A stretch of 64,000 nt of DNA from contig NZ_CP108581.1 in NCBI RefSeq assembly GCF_036010665.1, positions 5,203,501 to 5,267,500 of the forward strand, in the 5' to 3' direction. How positions within the stretch are numbered: position 1 is the stretch's first letter; each line of letters starts with the position of its first letter. Of the stretch, positions 45,540 through 54,379 are shown piece after piece. The notes under the pieces were generated by a model. It saw nothing but the letters and a program-made list of their open reading frames with translations, was not told where the DNA came from and made no database searches. This stretch comes from Microbispora sp. NBC_01189. GTDB lineage: Bacteria > Actinomycetota > Actinomycetes > Streptosporangiales > Streptosporangiaceae. The translations under genes and the position numbers were made by a program.

Positions 45540-45632
45540 GGGAGTGCGTCACTCCCGGACCTCGTGTCACCATCGACGGAAGACGTCCGTGCGGGAAGGC
45601 ATCGGGGCGTCCGACTGTTCTGTCTAGTAGAG

Positions 45633-47045
45633 ATGACATATATGCGATACGAGCCCGAAGACCTCGCCGTGGGCGACTACGACCTGGAAGAGCGCCAGGC
45701 GCTCCGCCGCGTGGTGGGTCTGTCGACAGAGCTCGAAGACATCACCGAAGTCGAATACCGCCAGCTCCGCCTGGAGCGCGTCGTGCTGGTGGGCGTCTGG
45801 GCGGGCGGCACCGCCGCGGACGCGGAGAACTCGCTGCAGGAGCTGAAGCTCCTCGCCGAGACCGCCGGATCACAGGTGCTGGAGGGTCTGATCCAGCGCC
45901 GCGACCGGCCCGACTCCGCCACCTACATCGGTTCCGGCAAGGCGGTCGAGCTGCGCGACATCGTGGCCGCCAGTGGGGCCGACACCGTGATCTGCGACGG
46001 CGAGCTGACCCCCGGCCAGCTCCGCCAGCTCGAAGAGGTCGTCAAGGTCAAGGTCATCGACCGGACCGCGCTGATCCTCGACATCTTCGCGCAGCACGCC
46101 AAGAGCCGCGAGGGCAAGGCCCAGGTCGAGCTGGCGCAGCTGCAGTACCTGCTGCCGCGCCTGCGTGGCTGGGGCGGCAACCTGTCACGTCAGGTCGGCG
46201 GCCGGGCCGCCGGCGGCGTCGGCATCGGCGGCCGCGGCCCCGGCGAGACCAAGATCGAGCTGGACCGGCGGCGCATCCGCGAGCGCATGGCGAAGCTGCG
46301 GCGGCAGATCAAGGAGATGTCCACCGCCCGGCAGACCATGCGGCACCGTAGGCAGGCCCGCGAGGTGCCCGGGGTGGCGATCGCCGGATACACCAACGCC
46401 GGCAAGTCGTCGCTGCTCAACCGGCTGACCGGCGCGGGCGTGCTGGTCGAGGACGCCCTGTTCGCGACCCTCGACCCCACCGTGCGGAAGGCGCACACGC
46501 CCGAGGGCCGGCTGTTCACGCTGGCCGACACCGTCGGGTTCGTGCGGCACCTGCCCCACCAGCTCGTCGAGGCGTTCCGCTCGACGCTGGAGGAGGTGGC
46601 CGACGCCGACCTGATCCTGCACGTGGTGGACGGATCGAATCCCGACCCCGAGTCGCAGATCGCGGCCGTCCGCGAGGTGCTGGCGGAGATCGAGGGCGCC
46701 CGGGACATCCCGGAGATCATCGTCGTCAACAAGGCCGACGCCGCCGACCCGGTCGTGCTGACCCGGCTGACCGTGAAGGAACGGCACAGCATCGTCGTCT
46801 CCGCCCGCACGGGGGCCGGGATCGGCGAGCTGATGGAGATGATCGAGCGCGAGCTTCCCCGCCTCGACCACGAGGTCAGGATGCTGGTGCCGTACGACAG
46901 GGGCGATCTCATCGCGCGGGCGCACAGCGAGGGCGAGGTGCTGTCGCTGGAGCACACCGGCGACGGCACGGTCCTGCACGCGCGGGTCCTCGCCGACCTG
47001 TACGCGGAGCTCGACAGGGCGGCGAAGCCCGTCGAAACCGTCTGA
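45633..47045 (+). CDS. hflX: GTPase HflX
   Basis: A 470-residue ribosome-associated GTPase that splits stalled or heat-damaged 70S ribosomes. The N-terminal HflX domain (YIGSGKAVELRDIV, DGELTPGQLRQLEE, DRTALILDIFAQHAKSREGK) is followed by the Gly-rich linker GGRGPGETKIELDRRRI, then the G domain with G1 GYTNAGKSS, G3 DTVGFVRHLPHQL and G4 NKAD. ATG 45633 is chosen; ATG 45642 is equally possible. Neither has a good ribosome site. In related genomes hflX follows dapF closely. Confidence 0.95.
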   Translation: MTYMRYEPEDLAVGDYDLEERQALRRVVGLSTELEDITEVEYRQLRLERVVLVGVWAGGTAADAENSLQELKLLAETAGSQVLEGLIQRRDRPDSATYIGSGKAVELRDIVAASGADTVICDGELTPGQLRQLEEVVKVKVIDRTALILDIFAQHAKSREGKAQVELAQLQYLLPRLRGWGGNLSRQVGGRAAGGVGIGGRGPGETKIELDRRRIRERMAKLRRQIKEMSTARQTMRHRRQAREVPGVAIAGYTNAGKSSLLNRLTGAGVLVEDALFATLDPTVRKAHTPEGRLFTLADTVGFVRHLPHQLVEAFRSTLEEVADADLILHVVDGSNPDPESQIAAVREVLAEIEGARDIPEIIVVNKADAADPVVLTRLTVKERHSIVVSARTGAGIGELMEMIERELPRLDHEVRMLVPYDRGDLIARAHSEGEVLSLEHTGDGTVLHARVLADLYAELDRAAKPVETV

Positions 47046-47096
47046 TCCGGTCCGGATCACTCTGATCCGGACCGCCTGAACCACGCCCCTTCCTGA

Positions 47097-47129
47097 GACG
47101 GGCCGCCTCCGGTGTGTCGGTGGCCCGTC
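47097..47129 (+). terminator. Hairpin downstream of hflX
   Basis: A perfect 8-bp stem (GACGGGCC with GGCCCGTC), 17-nt loop, 51 bp after the hflX stop. No T-run. A likely but not certain terminator. Confidence 0.45.
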
Positions 47130-47148
47130 AAGGCATGGCCTTGGTATG

Positions 47149-47174
47149 ATAAGGAAATCCCAATGGGACCTTAT
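47149..47174. promoter_or_regulatory. Two-tier palindrome upstream of hutI
   Basis: ATAAGG-AAA-TCCC-AAT-GGGA-CCTTAT: outer 6-bp and inner 4-bp arms pair, leaving AAA bulged on the left. It is AT-rich for this genome and overlaps TATGAT, which resembles a -10 box. It could be an operator or a structured leader. Confidence 0.4.
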
Positions 47175-47188
47175 GGCGTGGGTGGAAT

Positions 47189-47329
47189 ATGTCTCCAGAC
47201 AGCGTGGTCACCCTTCCGCAGGCGCTCGCGGACAACGGGTCGGAGCCGGGCATCCGAACCTCGCCGCGGCGCGTGAAACATCTGGTATGTCTCGGTGCTC
47301 GCGAGGCTGACGTGGGTTCTTGTCGGTAA
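47189..47329 (+). CDS. Possible small ORF of 46 codons before hutI
   Basis: ATG at 47189 with GGTGG a few bases upstream, TAA at 47327. The product is basic, ends in two cysteine-containing segments (HLVCLGAREADVGSCR), and has no homologue that I recognise. It follows the two-tier palindrome by 14 bp. Codon bias is only partly gene-like, so it may be chance. Confidence 0.22.
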   Translation: MSPDSVVTLPQALADNGSEPGIRTSPRRVKHLVCLGAREADVGSCR

Positions 47330-47538
47330 CCCTGTACATCGAACCCACCTGTGAAATACCGTAACTGAACTGAATCGCCCGGGTTCGACACCCCGGCGGT
47401 AGTGTCATCGCACAACAACCCCGTGCGCGATGAGGTCAGGAGACCCCCAATGGCGTCCGAATACGAAGCGGACACGGCGGGCCCGGAGCCCACCGGCTGG
47501 GGCCGCTCGACGTCCAGGGGTGACCGGCGGGTGGTCGG

Positions 47539-48747
47539 ATGACTGTTCGCCTTCTCACCAACATCGGCCGGCTGTGGACCGGGCACGATGTGTGCAGCAA
47601 CGCCGCGATCCTGGTGCACAACGACCGCATCGCCTGGGTGGGCCGCGCCGCGGACCTCCCGCAGAGCGTCCCGGGGGTCGTCGACGACATCGTCGACGTC
47701 GACCACGTGGAGAACCTCGGCGGAGCGCTCGTCACGCCCGGCCTCATCGACGCGCACACCCACCCCGTGTACGCCGGCAACCGGTACGCCGAGATGGCGA
47801 TGCGCTCCGGCGGCTCCAGCTCCTCGGCCATCGCGGCGGCGGGCGGCGGCATCGGCTCGACCGTCACCGTGACCCGCGGCACCGACCCCTGGACCCTGTG
47901 CAACGGCGTGCGGGAGCGGCTGCGCGAGTGGCTGCTCAGCGGCACCACGACCGTCGAGGCCAAGACCGGCTACCACCTGACCCGCGACGGCGAGCTCGCC
48001 GACGTACGGCTCCTGCGCGAGCTCGAGAAAGAGCCGATGATGCCGCGGGTCCACGTCACGTTCCTGGCCGCCCACGTGGTGCCGCCGGAATACTTCGGCC
48101 GCCAGCGCGACTACGTCGAGGCGGTCGCCTCCTGGTGCGCGGACGCCGCCGGAGCCGGGGCCGACAGCGTCGACGTCTACTGCGACGACGGCCACTTCAC
48201 CGCCGAGGAGGCCCGCTGGGTGCTGGCCTCCGGCCGCAACGTCGGGCTCCTGCCGCGCGTCCACGCGGGCGCCTACAACCGCCGCGGCGCCGTCCAGCTC
48301 GCCGCCGAGATGGGCTGCGCCTCCGCCGACCTGCTCCACCACGCCTCCGACGAGGACATCGCCCTCATGGCGAGGTACGGCGTGCCCGCGGTCGTGTGCC
48401 CGGGCGCGGCGCTCCAGGTGGGGCATCTCCCGCCGGTGCGCCGGATGCTGGCCCAGGGCGTGTCCGTGGCGCTCGGCAGCGACCACAACCCCGGCCACTG
48501 CGGCATCACCTCCATGTCCCTGGTGATCAGCCTGGCCGTGGCGGCGTTCGGGATGAGCGTCGGCGACGCCCTGCGAGCGGCCACGCTGGGCGGCGCCCAG
48601 GTCCTCGGCGCACCGGACCGCGGCATCCTCGCCCCCGGCCGCCTCGCCGACATCGTGCAGTGGGACGCCGACCACGAGGGTGCCTTCGCCTGGTCGTTCG
48701 GTCTCAAGCCGCGGCGCGTTTGGCGGGGCGGCGTCCCCGTACAGTGA
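47539..48747 (+). CDS. hutI: Imidazolonepropionase HutI
   Basis: A 402-residue amidohydrolase that opens imidazolonepropionate to N-formiminoglutamate in histidine breakdown. Metal-site motif GLIDAHTHPVYAGNR, LSGTTTVEAKTGYHL, the histidines in RVHAGAYN and LLHHASDED, and GSDHNPGHCGITSM fit HutI. The ATG at 47539 follows a weak purine run. No other hut genes are in the window, so histidine use depends on genes elsewhere or this gene was left behind by rearrangement. Confidence 0.93.
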   Translation: MTVRLLTNIGRLWTGHDVCSNAAILVHNDRIAWVGRAADLPQSVPGVVDDIVDVDHVENLGGALVTPGLIDAHTHPVYAGNRYAEMAMRSGGSSSSAIAAAGGGIGSTVTVTRGTDPWTLCNGVRERLREWLLSGTTTVEAKTGYHLTRDGELADVRLLRELEKEPMMPRVHVTFLAAHVVPPEYFGRQRDYVEAVASWCADAAGAGADSVDVYCDDGHFTAEEARWVLASGRNVGLLPRVHAGAYNRRGAVQLAAEMGCASADLLHHASDEDIALMARYGVPAVVCPGAALQVGHLPPVRRMLAQGVSVALGSDHNPGHCGITSMSLVISLAVAAFGMSVGDALRAATLGGAQVLGAPDRGILAPGRLADIVQWDADHEGAFAWSFGLKPRRVWRGGVPVQ

Positions 48748-48826
48748 GGCCCGTACGGTGAGGCGCCGCGCAGTGAGGCCCGCGCCGCGTGGTTCACGCG
48801 GAGGTTCCCGGGCGATCACCGCCGGG

Positions 48827-48832
48827 TAATCT
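48827..48832 (+). promoter_or_regulatory. Probable -10 element of a leaderless degV-family promoter
   Basis: TAATCT lies 6 nt before the ATG with no ribosome site between, as in dapF and the MOSC gene. Confidence 0.4.
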
Positions 48833-48838
48833 CGCGAT

Positions 48839-49693
48839 ATGTCACCATCCGTCGCGGTCGTCACCGACTCCACGGCGTATCTCGGCGCCGAGGCGACCGG
48901 CAGATGGAACGTGACCGTCGTACCGGTCAAGGTGATCCTCGGGGGTCACGAGATCGACGACGTGACCCCGTTCGACGCCGTGCTCCTCACCCACGCCCTG
49001 GAGGGCCGCTCGCCGGTCGTCACCTCCCGCCCGTCTCCCGAGCGGTTCGCCGAGGCGTACGAGCGGGCGGCCGCCGGCGGCGCCACCGAGATCGTCTCCG
49101 TCCACCTGTCCGGCGCGCTGTCCGGCACCGTCGACTCCGCCCGCCTCGCCGCCCGTGGGGCGCCCGTACCGGTCCAGGTGGTCGACAGCCGGTCGATCGC
49201 GATGGGACTGGGGTTCGCGGTTCTCGCCGCCGCGCGGGCGGCCGGAGCCGGAGCCCCGGCCGCCGAGGTGGCCGCGATGGCGAGCCGCAGGGCCGCCGCC
49301 TCCGACACGGTCTTCTACGTCGACACGCTCGAATATCTCCGTCGCGGCGGGCGCATCGGCCGCGTGGCCAACCTCCTGGGCTCGGCGTTGTCGATCAAGC
49401 CGCTGCTGCGCCTGGCCGACGGCGAGATCACCGTGCTGGAGAAGGTCCGCACCGCGAGCCGCGCCCTCGCCCGCCTGGAGGATCTGGTGGTGGAGGGGGC
49501 CGGCGAACGGCCGGTCGACATCGCGGTGCAGCACCTGATGGCGCCCGAGCGGGCCGAGGCGCTCATGAAGGGCCTCACGGCTCGGCTGCCCCGGCTCGTA
49601 CGGATGTGGGTGCTCGAAATCGGCCCGGTCCTCGGCGCCCACACCGGGCCCGGAGTGCTCGGCGTCACCATCACCCCCGGCGCCCCGGACTGA
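48839..49693 (+). CDS. DegV family fatty-acid-binding protein
   Basis: A 284-residue protein. DegV hallmarks are VVTDSTAYL at the N-terminus, TSRPSPERFAEAYE, LSGALSGTVDSARLAA and FYVDTLEYLRRGGRIG. Family members bind a fatty acid and some (FakB) present it to a fatty-acid kinase; no kinase gene is next to this one. It lies 76 bp before the comEA frame in the usual actinomycete order degV-comEA-comEC. Confidence 0.93.
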   Translation: MSPSVAVVTDSTAYLGAEATGRWNVTVVPVKVILGGHEIDDVTPFDAVLLTHALEGRSPVVTSRPSPERFAEAYERAAAGGATEIVSVHLSGALSGTVDSARLAARGAPVPVQVVDSRSIAMGLGFAVLAAARAAGAGAPAAEVAAMASRRAAASDTVFYVDTLEYLRRGGRIGRVANLLGSALSIKPLLRLADGEITVLEKVRTASRALARLEDLVVEGAGERPVDIAVQHLMAPERAEALMKGLTARLPRLVRMWVLEIGPVLGAHTGPGVLGVTITPGAPD

Positions 49694-49769
49694 TCCACGC
49701 CGTACGCGCGGGTGACCGATCGGCGGGTCCGATGGTTGTCCACAGAACCGCGTTCGGGAGCCGCCGGGC

Positions 49770-50819
49770 GTGCGCCGCGTGTCTACCGTCCATGGCGTGC
49801 TGAGCAAGGATTTTCGCGGAACCGCACGTGACATCGCCGTCGGTGAGTCCCGTCTGCGTGGGCTGCTGCGACCGGCGGACCCGGTCCCGCCGTCCGCCCG
49901 CCTCCGATCGGTGCCGTCCCCGCCCGGCCCGCCGCCGTCGTTCGGCGCCTCTAATTCAGTGGAAGAGGCCGGCGAGCGTGATGACCACGATCACCGGGGG
50001 AGGGTCCTGCCGCAGGAAGAAGAGGACGGCGAGGAGCCGCCAGAGCCGAAGGTGTTCGGCCGGGCTCTCGCGCGGATGGATCCGGGGGTGCCGGGCCTGC
50101 GGGTGCTGGTGGTCGTCGGTCTGCTCGCCGCCGTCGTCACCGGGGTGGTCGTGTGGCGGTCGCGGGCGGTGGCCGAACCCGTCGCCCCGCCGCTCCCGGC
50201 CGCCGCCGGCCTGGAACCCGTCCCGGGCGCGGGTCCCGCGGCGACTCCGAACCCGGGAACGGGCCCGGTCTCTGTCCCGGGTCCGGCTCGGGGTCCGGAC
50301 GGGGAGAAGGCCGACGGGCAGGGCGCGACGGCCTACACGCCGGGGGCCGGGGAATTGGGCGGTCCGTCGTCCGGTCCGGCGGCGCGGCTCGTGGTCTACG
50401 TGACCGGCAAGGTCCGCAGACCAGGGGTGTTCGTCCTTCCCACGGGTGCGCGGGTGGCGGACGCGATCCAGGCGGCGGGGGGTGTCCGCAAGGGAGCGAG
50501 CCCGGGCGGCGTCAACCTCGCCCGGCATGTGGTGGACGGCGAGCAGATCACCGTGGGGAGCCCCGCCCAGTCTGGCGAGGCGGCCGGTCCGGACGCGCCG
50601 CCGGGAGGGATGGGGACGCCGGGAGGCGCGGTCGTCAACCTCAACACCGCCACCGCCGCGCAACTCGACGCGCTGCCCGGCGTCGGCGGTGTGATCGCGC
50701 AACGCATCGTCGACTACCGCGACGCCCGCGGCGGCTTCCAGAGCGTCGAGCAGTTGAAGGACGTCCCCGGCATCGGGGAGAGGAAGTTCGCCGAACTGCG
50801 CGACAAGGTCACGGTCTGA
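49770..50819 (+). CDS. comEA: ComEA-like DNA-binding membrane protein
   Basis: A protein of up to 349 residues. It has a long low-complexity cytoplasmic N-terminus, one membrane span near residue 112-132 (LRVLVVVGLLAAVVTGVVVW), a Pro/Gly linker, an SLBB-like domain (VYVTGKVRRPGVFVLPTGARVADAIQAAGGV) and two helix-hairpin-helix motifs at the end (NTATAAQLDALPGVGGVIAQRI and VPGIGERKFAELRD) that bind DNA. The start is uncertain because several GTG/ATG codons are in frame. The stop overlaps the comEC start (TGATG). Confidence 0.9.
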   Translation: MRRVSTVHGVLSKDFRGTARDIAVGESRLRGLLRPADPVPPSARLRSVPSPPGPPPSFGASNSVEEAGERDDHDHRGRVLPQEEEDGEEPPEPKVFGRALARMDPGVPGLRVLVVVGLLAAVVTGVVVWRSRAVAEPVAPPLPAAAGLEPVPGAGPAATPNPGTGPVSVPGPARGPDGEKADGQGATAYTPGAGELGGPSSGPAARLVVYVTGKVRRPGVFVLPTGARVADAIQAAGGVRKGASPGGVNLARHVVDGEQITVGSPAQSGEAAGPDAPPGGMGTPGGAVVNLNTATAAQLDALPGVGGVIAQRIVDYRDARGGFQSVEQLKDVPGIGERKFAELRDKVTV

Positions 50820-53332
50820 TGCCGGCCCAGCCTTTCCGCCGTCCCGGCGCGGGTCCGGCGGCTCTGGTGGCTCCGGCGCTGGCCTCCTGGCTCGCGGCGC
50901 TCGTGCTGCTGACCTGCCCCGTCGTCGCCGGAGTGGCCGCGGCGCTGACCTCCGCAGTCGCGGCCGCCGTCCTCCGGACGGCGGCGTCCCGGCGACGGCG
51001 GCGAGGGGGAGGGCCGGGCGCCGCCGCGCGGGCCGGTCTCGCCGTGCTCGCGTCCGTGGCGGTGACCGCGACCGTGGTGGCGTTGAGGGTGCACGAGGTG
51101 AAGGCAGGGCCGGTGCCGGACCTGGCCCGGCGTGAGGCGGCGGTCTCCGTGGAGGCGGAGATCACCGACGACCCGCGCATCCGGCCACACCCGGGTGGCG
51201 TGACCCGCCGCGACACGGCCGTGGTGCGGGCGAGGGCCCTGCTCGTGTCGGCCCCTCGGGAGCGGTACGTCGTGGACGTCCCCGTCGTGCTGCTCGGCCC
51301 CGCCGCCGGGTGGCGCTCACTGCTGCCGAGTCAGCGGGTCCGGGTACGCGGAAGGCTGACTCCGGCGAGACCGGGCGAGCCGGTCGCGGCCGTGCTGCTC
51401 GTCCGCGGGCCGCCCGAGCCGATCGGCGTCCCGTCGCCGGTGCAGCGTGCGGCCGAGGTGCTGCGCGCGGGCCTGCGCGAGGCGAGCGACGTGCTGCCGG
51501 ACGATCAGCGCGGCCTGCTGCCGGGGCTGGTCGTCGGCGACGTCTCCCGCATGAACGAGGAGGTGCGCCTCGACATGACGACCGCGGGCCTCAGCCACCT
51601 CACGGCCGTATCCGGGACCAATCTGGCGATCGTCGCGGGCGCGGTGCTCACGCTGAGCCGCTTCGCCGGGCTGCCTCTCGCCCTCCGGGCGGTCGTCGCG
51701 GTCATCGCGATGATCGCCTTCTCGATCGTGGCCAGGCCGTCGCCCAGCGTGCTGCGAGCCCTCGTCATGGGGATGGTCGCCGCCTTGGCCCTCGGCACGG
51801 GCCGTACGAGGGACGGCGTGGCCGCCCTCTCCGCCACCGTGCTCGGGCTCCTGGCGTTCGACCCCGGTCTGGCCCGTGAGTGGGGGTTCGCGCTGTCGGT
51901 CTTCGCCACGGGCGGCATCCTCGTCCTCGCGCCGCGCTGGCGTGACCGCCTGGAGCGCCGCATGCCTCGTCTGCCCGCCGAGGCGCTGGCCGTGACGGTC
52001 GCGGCGCAGGCGGCGGTCACACCGCTGCTGGTGCTGATGTCCGGGCGGCTCGACCTGGCCGCGATCCCGGCCAACCTGCTCGCCGAGCCCGCCGTCGCTC
52101 CGGCGACCGTGCTGGGGTTCGCCGCCGCGGTGACGGCGCCGATCAGCATGGACGTGGCCCGGCTGCTGGTGCGTCCGGCGGGATGGGCCGTCGGCTGGAT
52201 CATCGCGGTGGCGGAGCGGGCCGCCGACCTTCCCTTCGCCGCCGCCGAGTGGCCGGGAGGAGCCCTGGGCCTGGCCGCGCTCGCGGCGATGGCTCTGGTG
52301 GGCTGGGTCGTGCTGCGGGGCCGTGCGCGCAGGCGCTTCGCGGCCGCGCTCGCGGCGGGGGCGCTGCTCACCGCTCTCGTGGCCGTGCCGGTGGTCTCGC
52401 CGTGGCCTCCGCCCGGATGGTTGCTCGTCGCCTGCGACGTGGGTCAGGGTGACGCCCTGGTGCTGGCTGCCGGTCCGGGCCGGGCGGTGGTGGTCGACGC
52501 GGGTCCGGCGCCCGGCCCCGCCAACCGCTGCCTGCGTGCCCTCGGCGTACGGCAGGTGCCGCTCGTCGTCCTCACGCATCCGCACCTCGATCACGTCGGC
52601 GGGCTCCCGGGCGTGCTGCGTGGCCGGTCGGTCGGCGCGGTGGTGGTCAGCCCGGGCCGGGTGCCGGAAGAGGAGGCGGGCCGGGTCTCCCGGCAACTCC
52701 AAGCCGCTCGGATCCCGGAGTGGCGGGCCGTGCGCGGCATGCGGTGGCGGTTCGGGCCCACCGAGATCACCGTGCTGGCGCCGGAGCCCGGCACCGCGCC
52801 CCAGGGCACCGGAGAGGGCTCGATCGCCAACAACGCCAGCGTCGTGCTGCTCGTCCGCTGGTCCGGCCCACCGCCGGTCGCCACAGTCCACGCAGCCGAG
52901 GGTTCCTCGGGGGCGCGAGAGGCCTCGGTCACCAGGGGGGCGAGCGGGGCACAGACAGGCGGAGCGCCGGAGGGCCAGGGCGTACCAGGGGCGCCAGAGG
53001 ATCAGGGAGCGCCCCTGGGCACGGCCCTGCTCGCCGGGGATCTGGAGACGGAGGCGCAGGAGGCTCTGCTGCGCGACGGCGTCCCCCGGGTGGACGTGTT
53101 GAAGGTTCCTCATCATGGATCGTCCAGACAGGCGCCGGCGTTCCTCGCCGCCACGGGAGCCCGGGCGGCCCTCATCAGTGTCGGAGCGGTCAACGACTAC
53201 GGGCACCCCGCCCAGGTGACGCTCCGCCGCCTGCGCGGGCTCGGCATGCGGCCCTACCGCACGGACCTGTCCGGAGACATCGCCGTCGTCGCCGCCCACG
53301 GCCATCTCGCCGTGGTCGTACGCGGCAGATGA
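50819..53332 (+). CDS. comEC: ComEC/Rec2 family DNA-import channel protein
   Basis: An 837-residue membrane protein. N-terminal spans, an OB-like external domain, the competence core (LSHLTAVSGTNLAIVAGAVL, PSVLRALVMGMVAALAL) with about ten spans, then a C-terminal metallo-beta-lactamase-like nuclease domain with LTHPHLDHVGGLPG and VPHHGSSRQ. It has an inserted Gly/Ala/Glu-rich linker of about 45 residues before the GDLET motif. Overlaps comEA by one base. Its last 90 bp or so are repeated at 56442-56522. Confidence 0.94.
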   Translation: MPAQPFRRPGAGPAALVAPALASWLAALVLLTCPVVAGVAAALTSAVAAAVLRTAASRRRRRGGGPGAAARAGLAVLASVAVTATVVALRVHEVKAGPVPDLARREAAVSVEAEITDDPRIRPHPGGVTRRDTAVVRARALLVSAPRERYVVDVPVVLLGPAAGWRSLLPSQRVRVRGRLTPARPGEPVAAVLLVRGPPEPIGVPSPVQRAAEVLRAGLREASDVLPDDQRGLLPGLVVGDVSRMNEEVRLDMTTAGLSHLTAVSGTNLAIVAGAVLTLSRFAGLPLALRAVVAVIAMIAFSIVARPSPSVLRALVMGMVAALALGTGRTRDGVAALSATVLGLLAFDPGLAREWGFALSVFATGGILVLAPRWRDRLERRMPRLPAEALAVTVAAQAAVTPLLVLMSGRLDLAAIPANLLAEPAVAPATVLGFAAAVTAPISMDVARLLVRPAGWAVGWIIAVAERAADLPFAAAEWPGGALGLAALAAMALVGWVVLRGRARRRFAAALAAGALLTALVAVPVVSPWPPPGWLLVACDVGQGDALVLAAGPGRAVVVDAGPAPGPANRCLRALGVRQVPLVVLTHPHLDHVGGLPGVLRGRSVGAVVVSPGRVPEEEAGRVSRQLQAARIPEWRAVRGMRWRFGPTEITVLAPEPGTAPQGTGEGSIANNASVVLLVRWSGPPPVATVHAAEGSSGAREASVTRGASGAQTGGAPEGQGVPGAPEDQGAPLGTALLAGDLETEAQEALLRDGVPRVDVLKVPHHGSSRQAPAFLAATGARAALISVGAVNDYGHPAQVTLRRLRGLGMRPYRTDLSGDIAVVAAHGHLAVVVRGR
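53162..53244 (+). repeat. Direct repeat, copy 1 (comEC 3' end)
   Basis: The segment encoding AALISVGAVNDYGHPAQ and the following residues of ComEC. A second copy 3.28 kb downstream matches it with five substitutions and a 2-bp gap over about 83 bp. Confidence 0.9.
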
Positions 53333-53438
53333 CCCCAACTTCTGGCTGGACATCGGCCACACTGCGGCGGCGCGGCGGCAACGGAGGCTGTTCGTCGGCC
53401 ACAGTCCGGGCACCCGCTGGGTCGGGCCATGGTCCAGT

Positions 53439-53984
53439 TCAGAGCGCTGCGATGCTGGCGGTGAGGCGTGCGGTGGGTAGCTCGGAGGCGGGCTGCCAGG
53501 CACACGCGGTGACTTCCTCCAGCTGCGGGACGAGGTCGGTGTCCTTGAGCCAGAACGCGAAGCGGAAGTCGGCGTGCCAGTGGCGGGGCTCGCCTTTGGC
53601 CGGGTTGGCGGGAATCTCGTGAATGTCGATGTCCAGGGGCGTCACATCGTGCGTGGGCGGGGAGACGGCGTGCTGCCAGGGAATGCCGGTCTCCTCCTCC
53701 AGCTCCCGCAGGGCCGCGCCGTACAGGGTGCGGTCGGTTGGCTCGACGTGCCCGCCGGGCAGGAGCCAGCGGTCGAGCGCCCGGTGGTGGATCATCAGGA
53801 CGCGGCCCGTGGAGTCGATCCCGGCGGCGCTCGCGGTGACGTGCAGGGGGAAGGTCGCGCGGGAGGCGAGATCCTGCGGCCCGGCCAGGGCGTCGGCGAG
53901 GGATGCCACGTCGGCAGCCCGGTCGGGGTGGGCGGATAGGTAACGCGTCAGTACGGCGCTGATCTCCTGCTGGGTGACGGTCAT
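53439..53984 (-). CDS. NUDIX hydrolase
   Basis: A 181-residue hydrolase. The Nudix box is GGHVEPTDRTLYGAALRELEEETGI, with the metal-binding glutamates in RELEEE; the spacing before RE is one residue longer than the textbook form, as in many actinomycete members. The likely substrates are nucleoside diphosphate derivatives. The ATG at 53984 overlaps the stop of the next upstream frame (ATGA). It sits next to an HTH/TPR regulator and a SLOG-like protein, inside an insert after comEC. Confidence 0.9.
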   Translation of the reverse strand: MTVTQQEISAVLTRYLSAHPDRAADVASLADALAGPQDLASRATFPLHVTASAAGIDSTGRVLMIHHRALDRWLLPGGHVEPTDRTLYGAALRELEEETGIPWQHAVSPPTHDVTPLDIDIHEIPANPAKGEPRHWHADFRFAFWLKDTDLVPQLEEVTACAWQPASELPTARLTASIAAL

Positions 53985-54256
53985 GACGCTCCATCGAAGT
54001 AGTCGAGCCAGTGCGCGGCAATCGACTGCCGGATATCGGCCGGAACCTCCTGCATGCCCGTGTCGTGCTGGCCGGTGGCCAGCAGCGAGAGCGCGGCGAT
54101 GATCTCGGCCTGGACCAGGAAGATGAACGCCCCCACACTCGCGCCGTGCAGGAAGCTCCTCGGGCATGCCGCTTTCCCCGTGGGTGAGGGTGGCGCGGCC
54201 GTCAGGGCCTGGGAAGCTGTGGCCACCGCGCCGGCTTGGGGGTGCCAGGCGGCCAA
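53981..54256 (-). CDS. Hypothetical protein, start unclear
   Basis: A frame coupled to the NUDIX gene by an ATGA overlap. From the TTG at 54256 it gives 91 residues, but the frame is open up to about 54385 and reads sensibly there too (RFYALAAGPVPTPLILEAST), with no ATG or GTG. So the gene may use the TTG or may have lost its 5' end to the divergent HTH gene. A hydrophobic stretch (GAFIFLVQAEIIAALSLLA) lies in the middle. Family not recognised. Confidence 0.5.
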   Translation of the reverse strand: MAAWHPQAGAVATASQALTAAPPSPTGKAACPRSFLHGASVGAFIFLVQAEIIAALSLLATGQHDTGMQEVPADIRQSIAAHWLDYFDGAS

Positions 54257-54379
54257 GGCGAGTGTCTCCTGCCGTAGCTGGATCTCCAGTTCGGCCGCCG
54301 TGCTCGCCTCGAGGATGAGCGGTGTGGGGACCGGCCCGGCCGCCAGCGCGTAGAACCGGCGCGAGCCTGCGCCGTTGCG

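Larger units (their letters stand above)
47046..47538. other. Intergenic region between hflX and hutI
   Basis: A 493-bp gap. It begins with the hflX hairpin (47097), then a second palindrome (47149), then a possible 46-codon ORF (47189-47329). The rest holds no gene. The hutI promoter should be here but no clear -35/-10 pair was found. Confidence 0.6.

Noticed and set aside
47370-47410. A tRNA T-arm-like sequence (GGGTTCGACACCCC) before hutI
   Set aside because: Only this arm is tRNA-like. No anticodon arm or acceptor stem can be folded around it, and there is no matching 5' end at the right distance.
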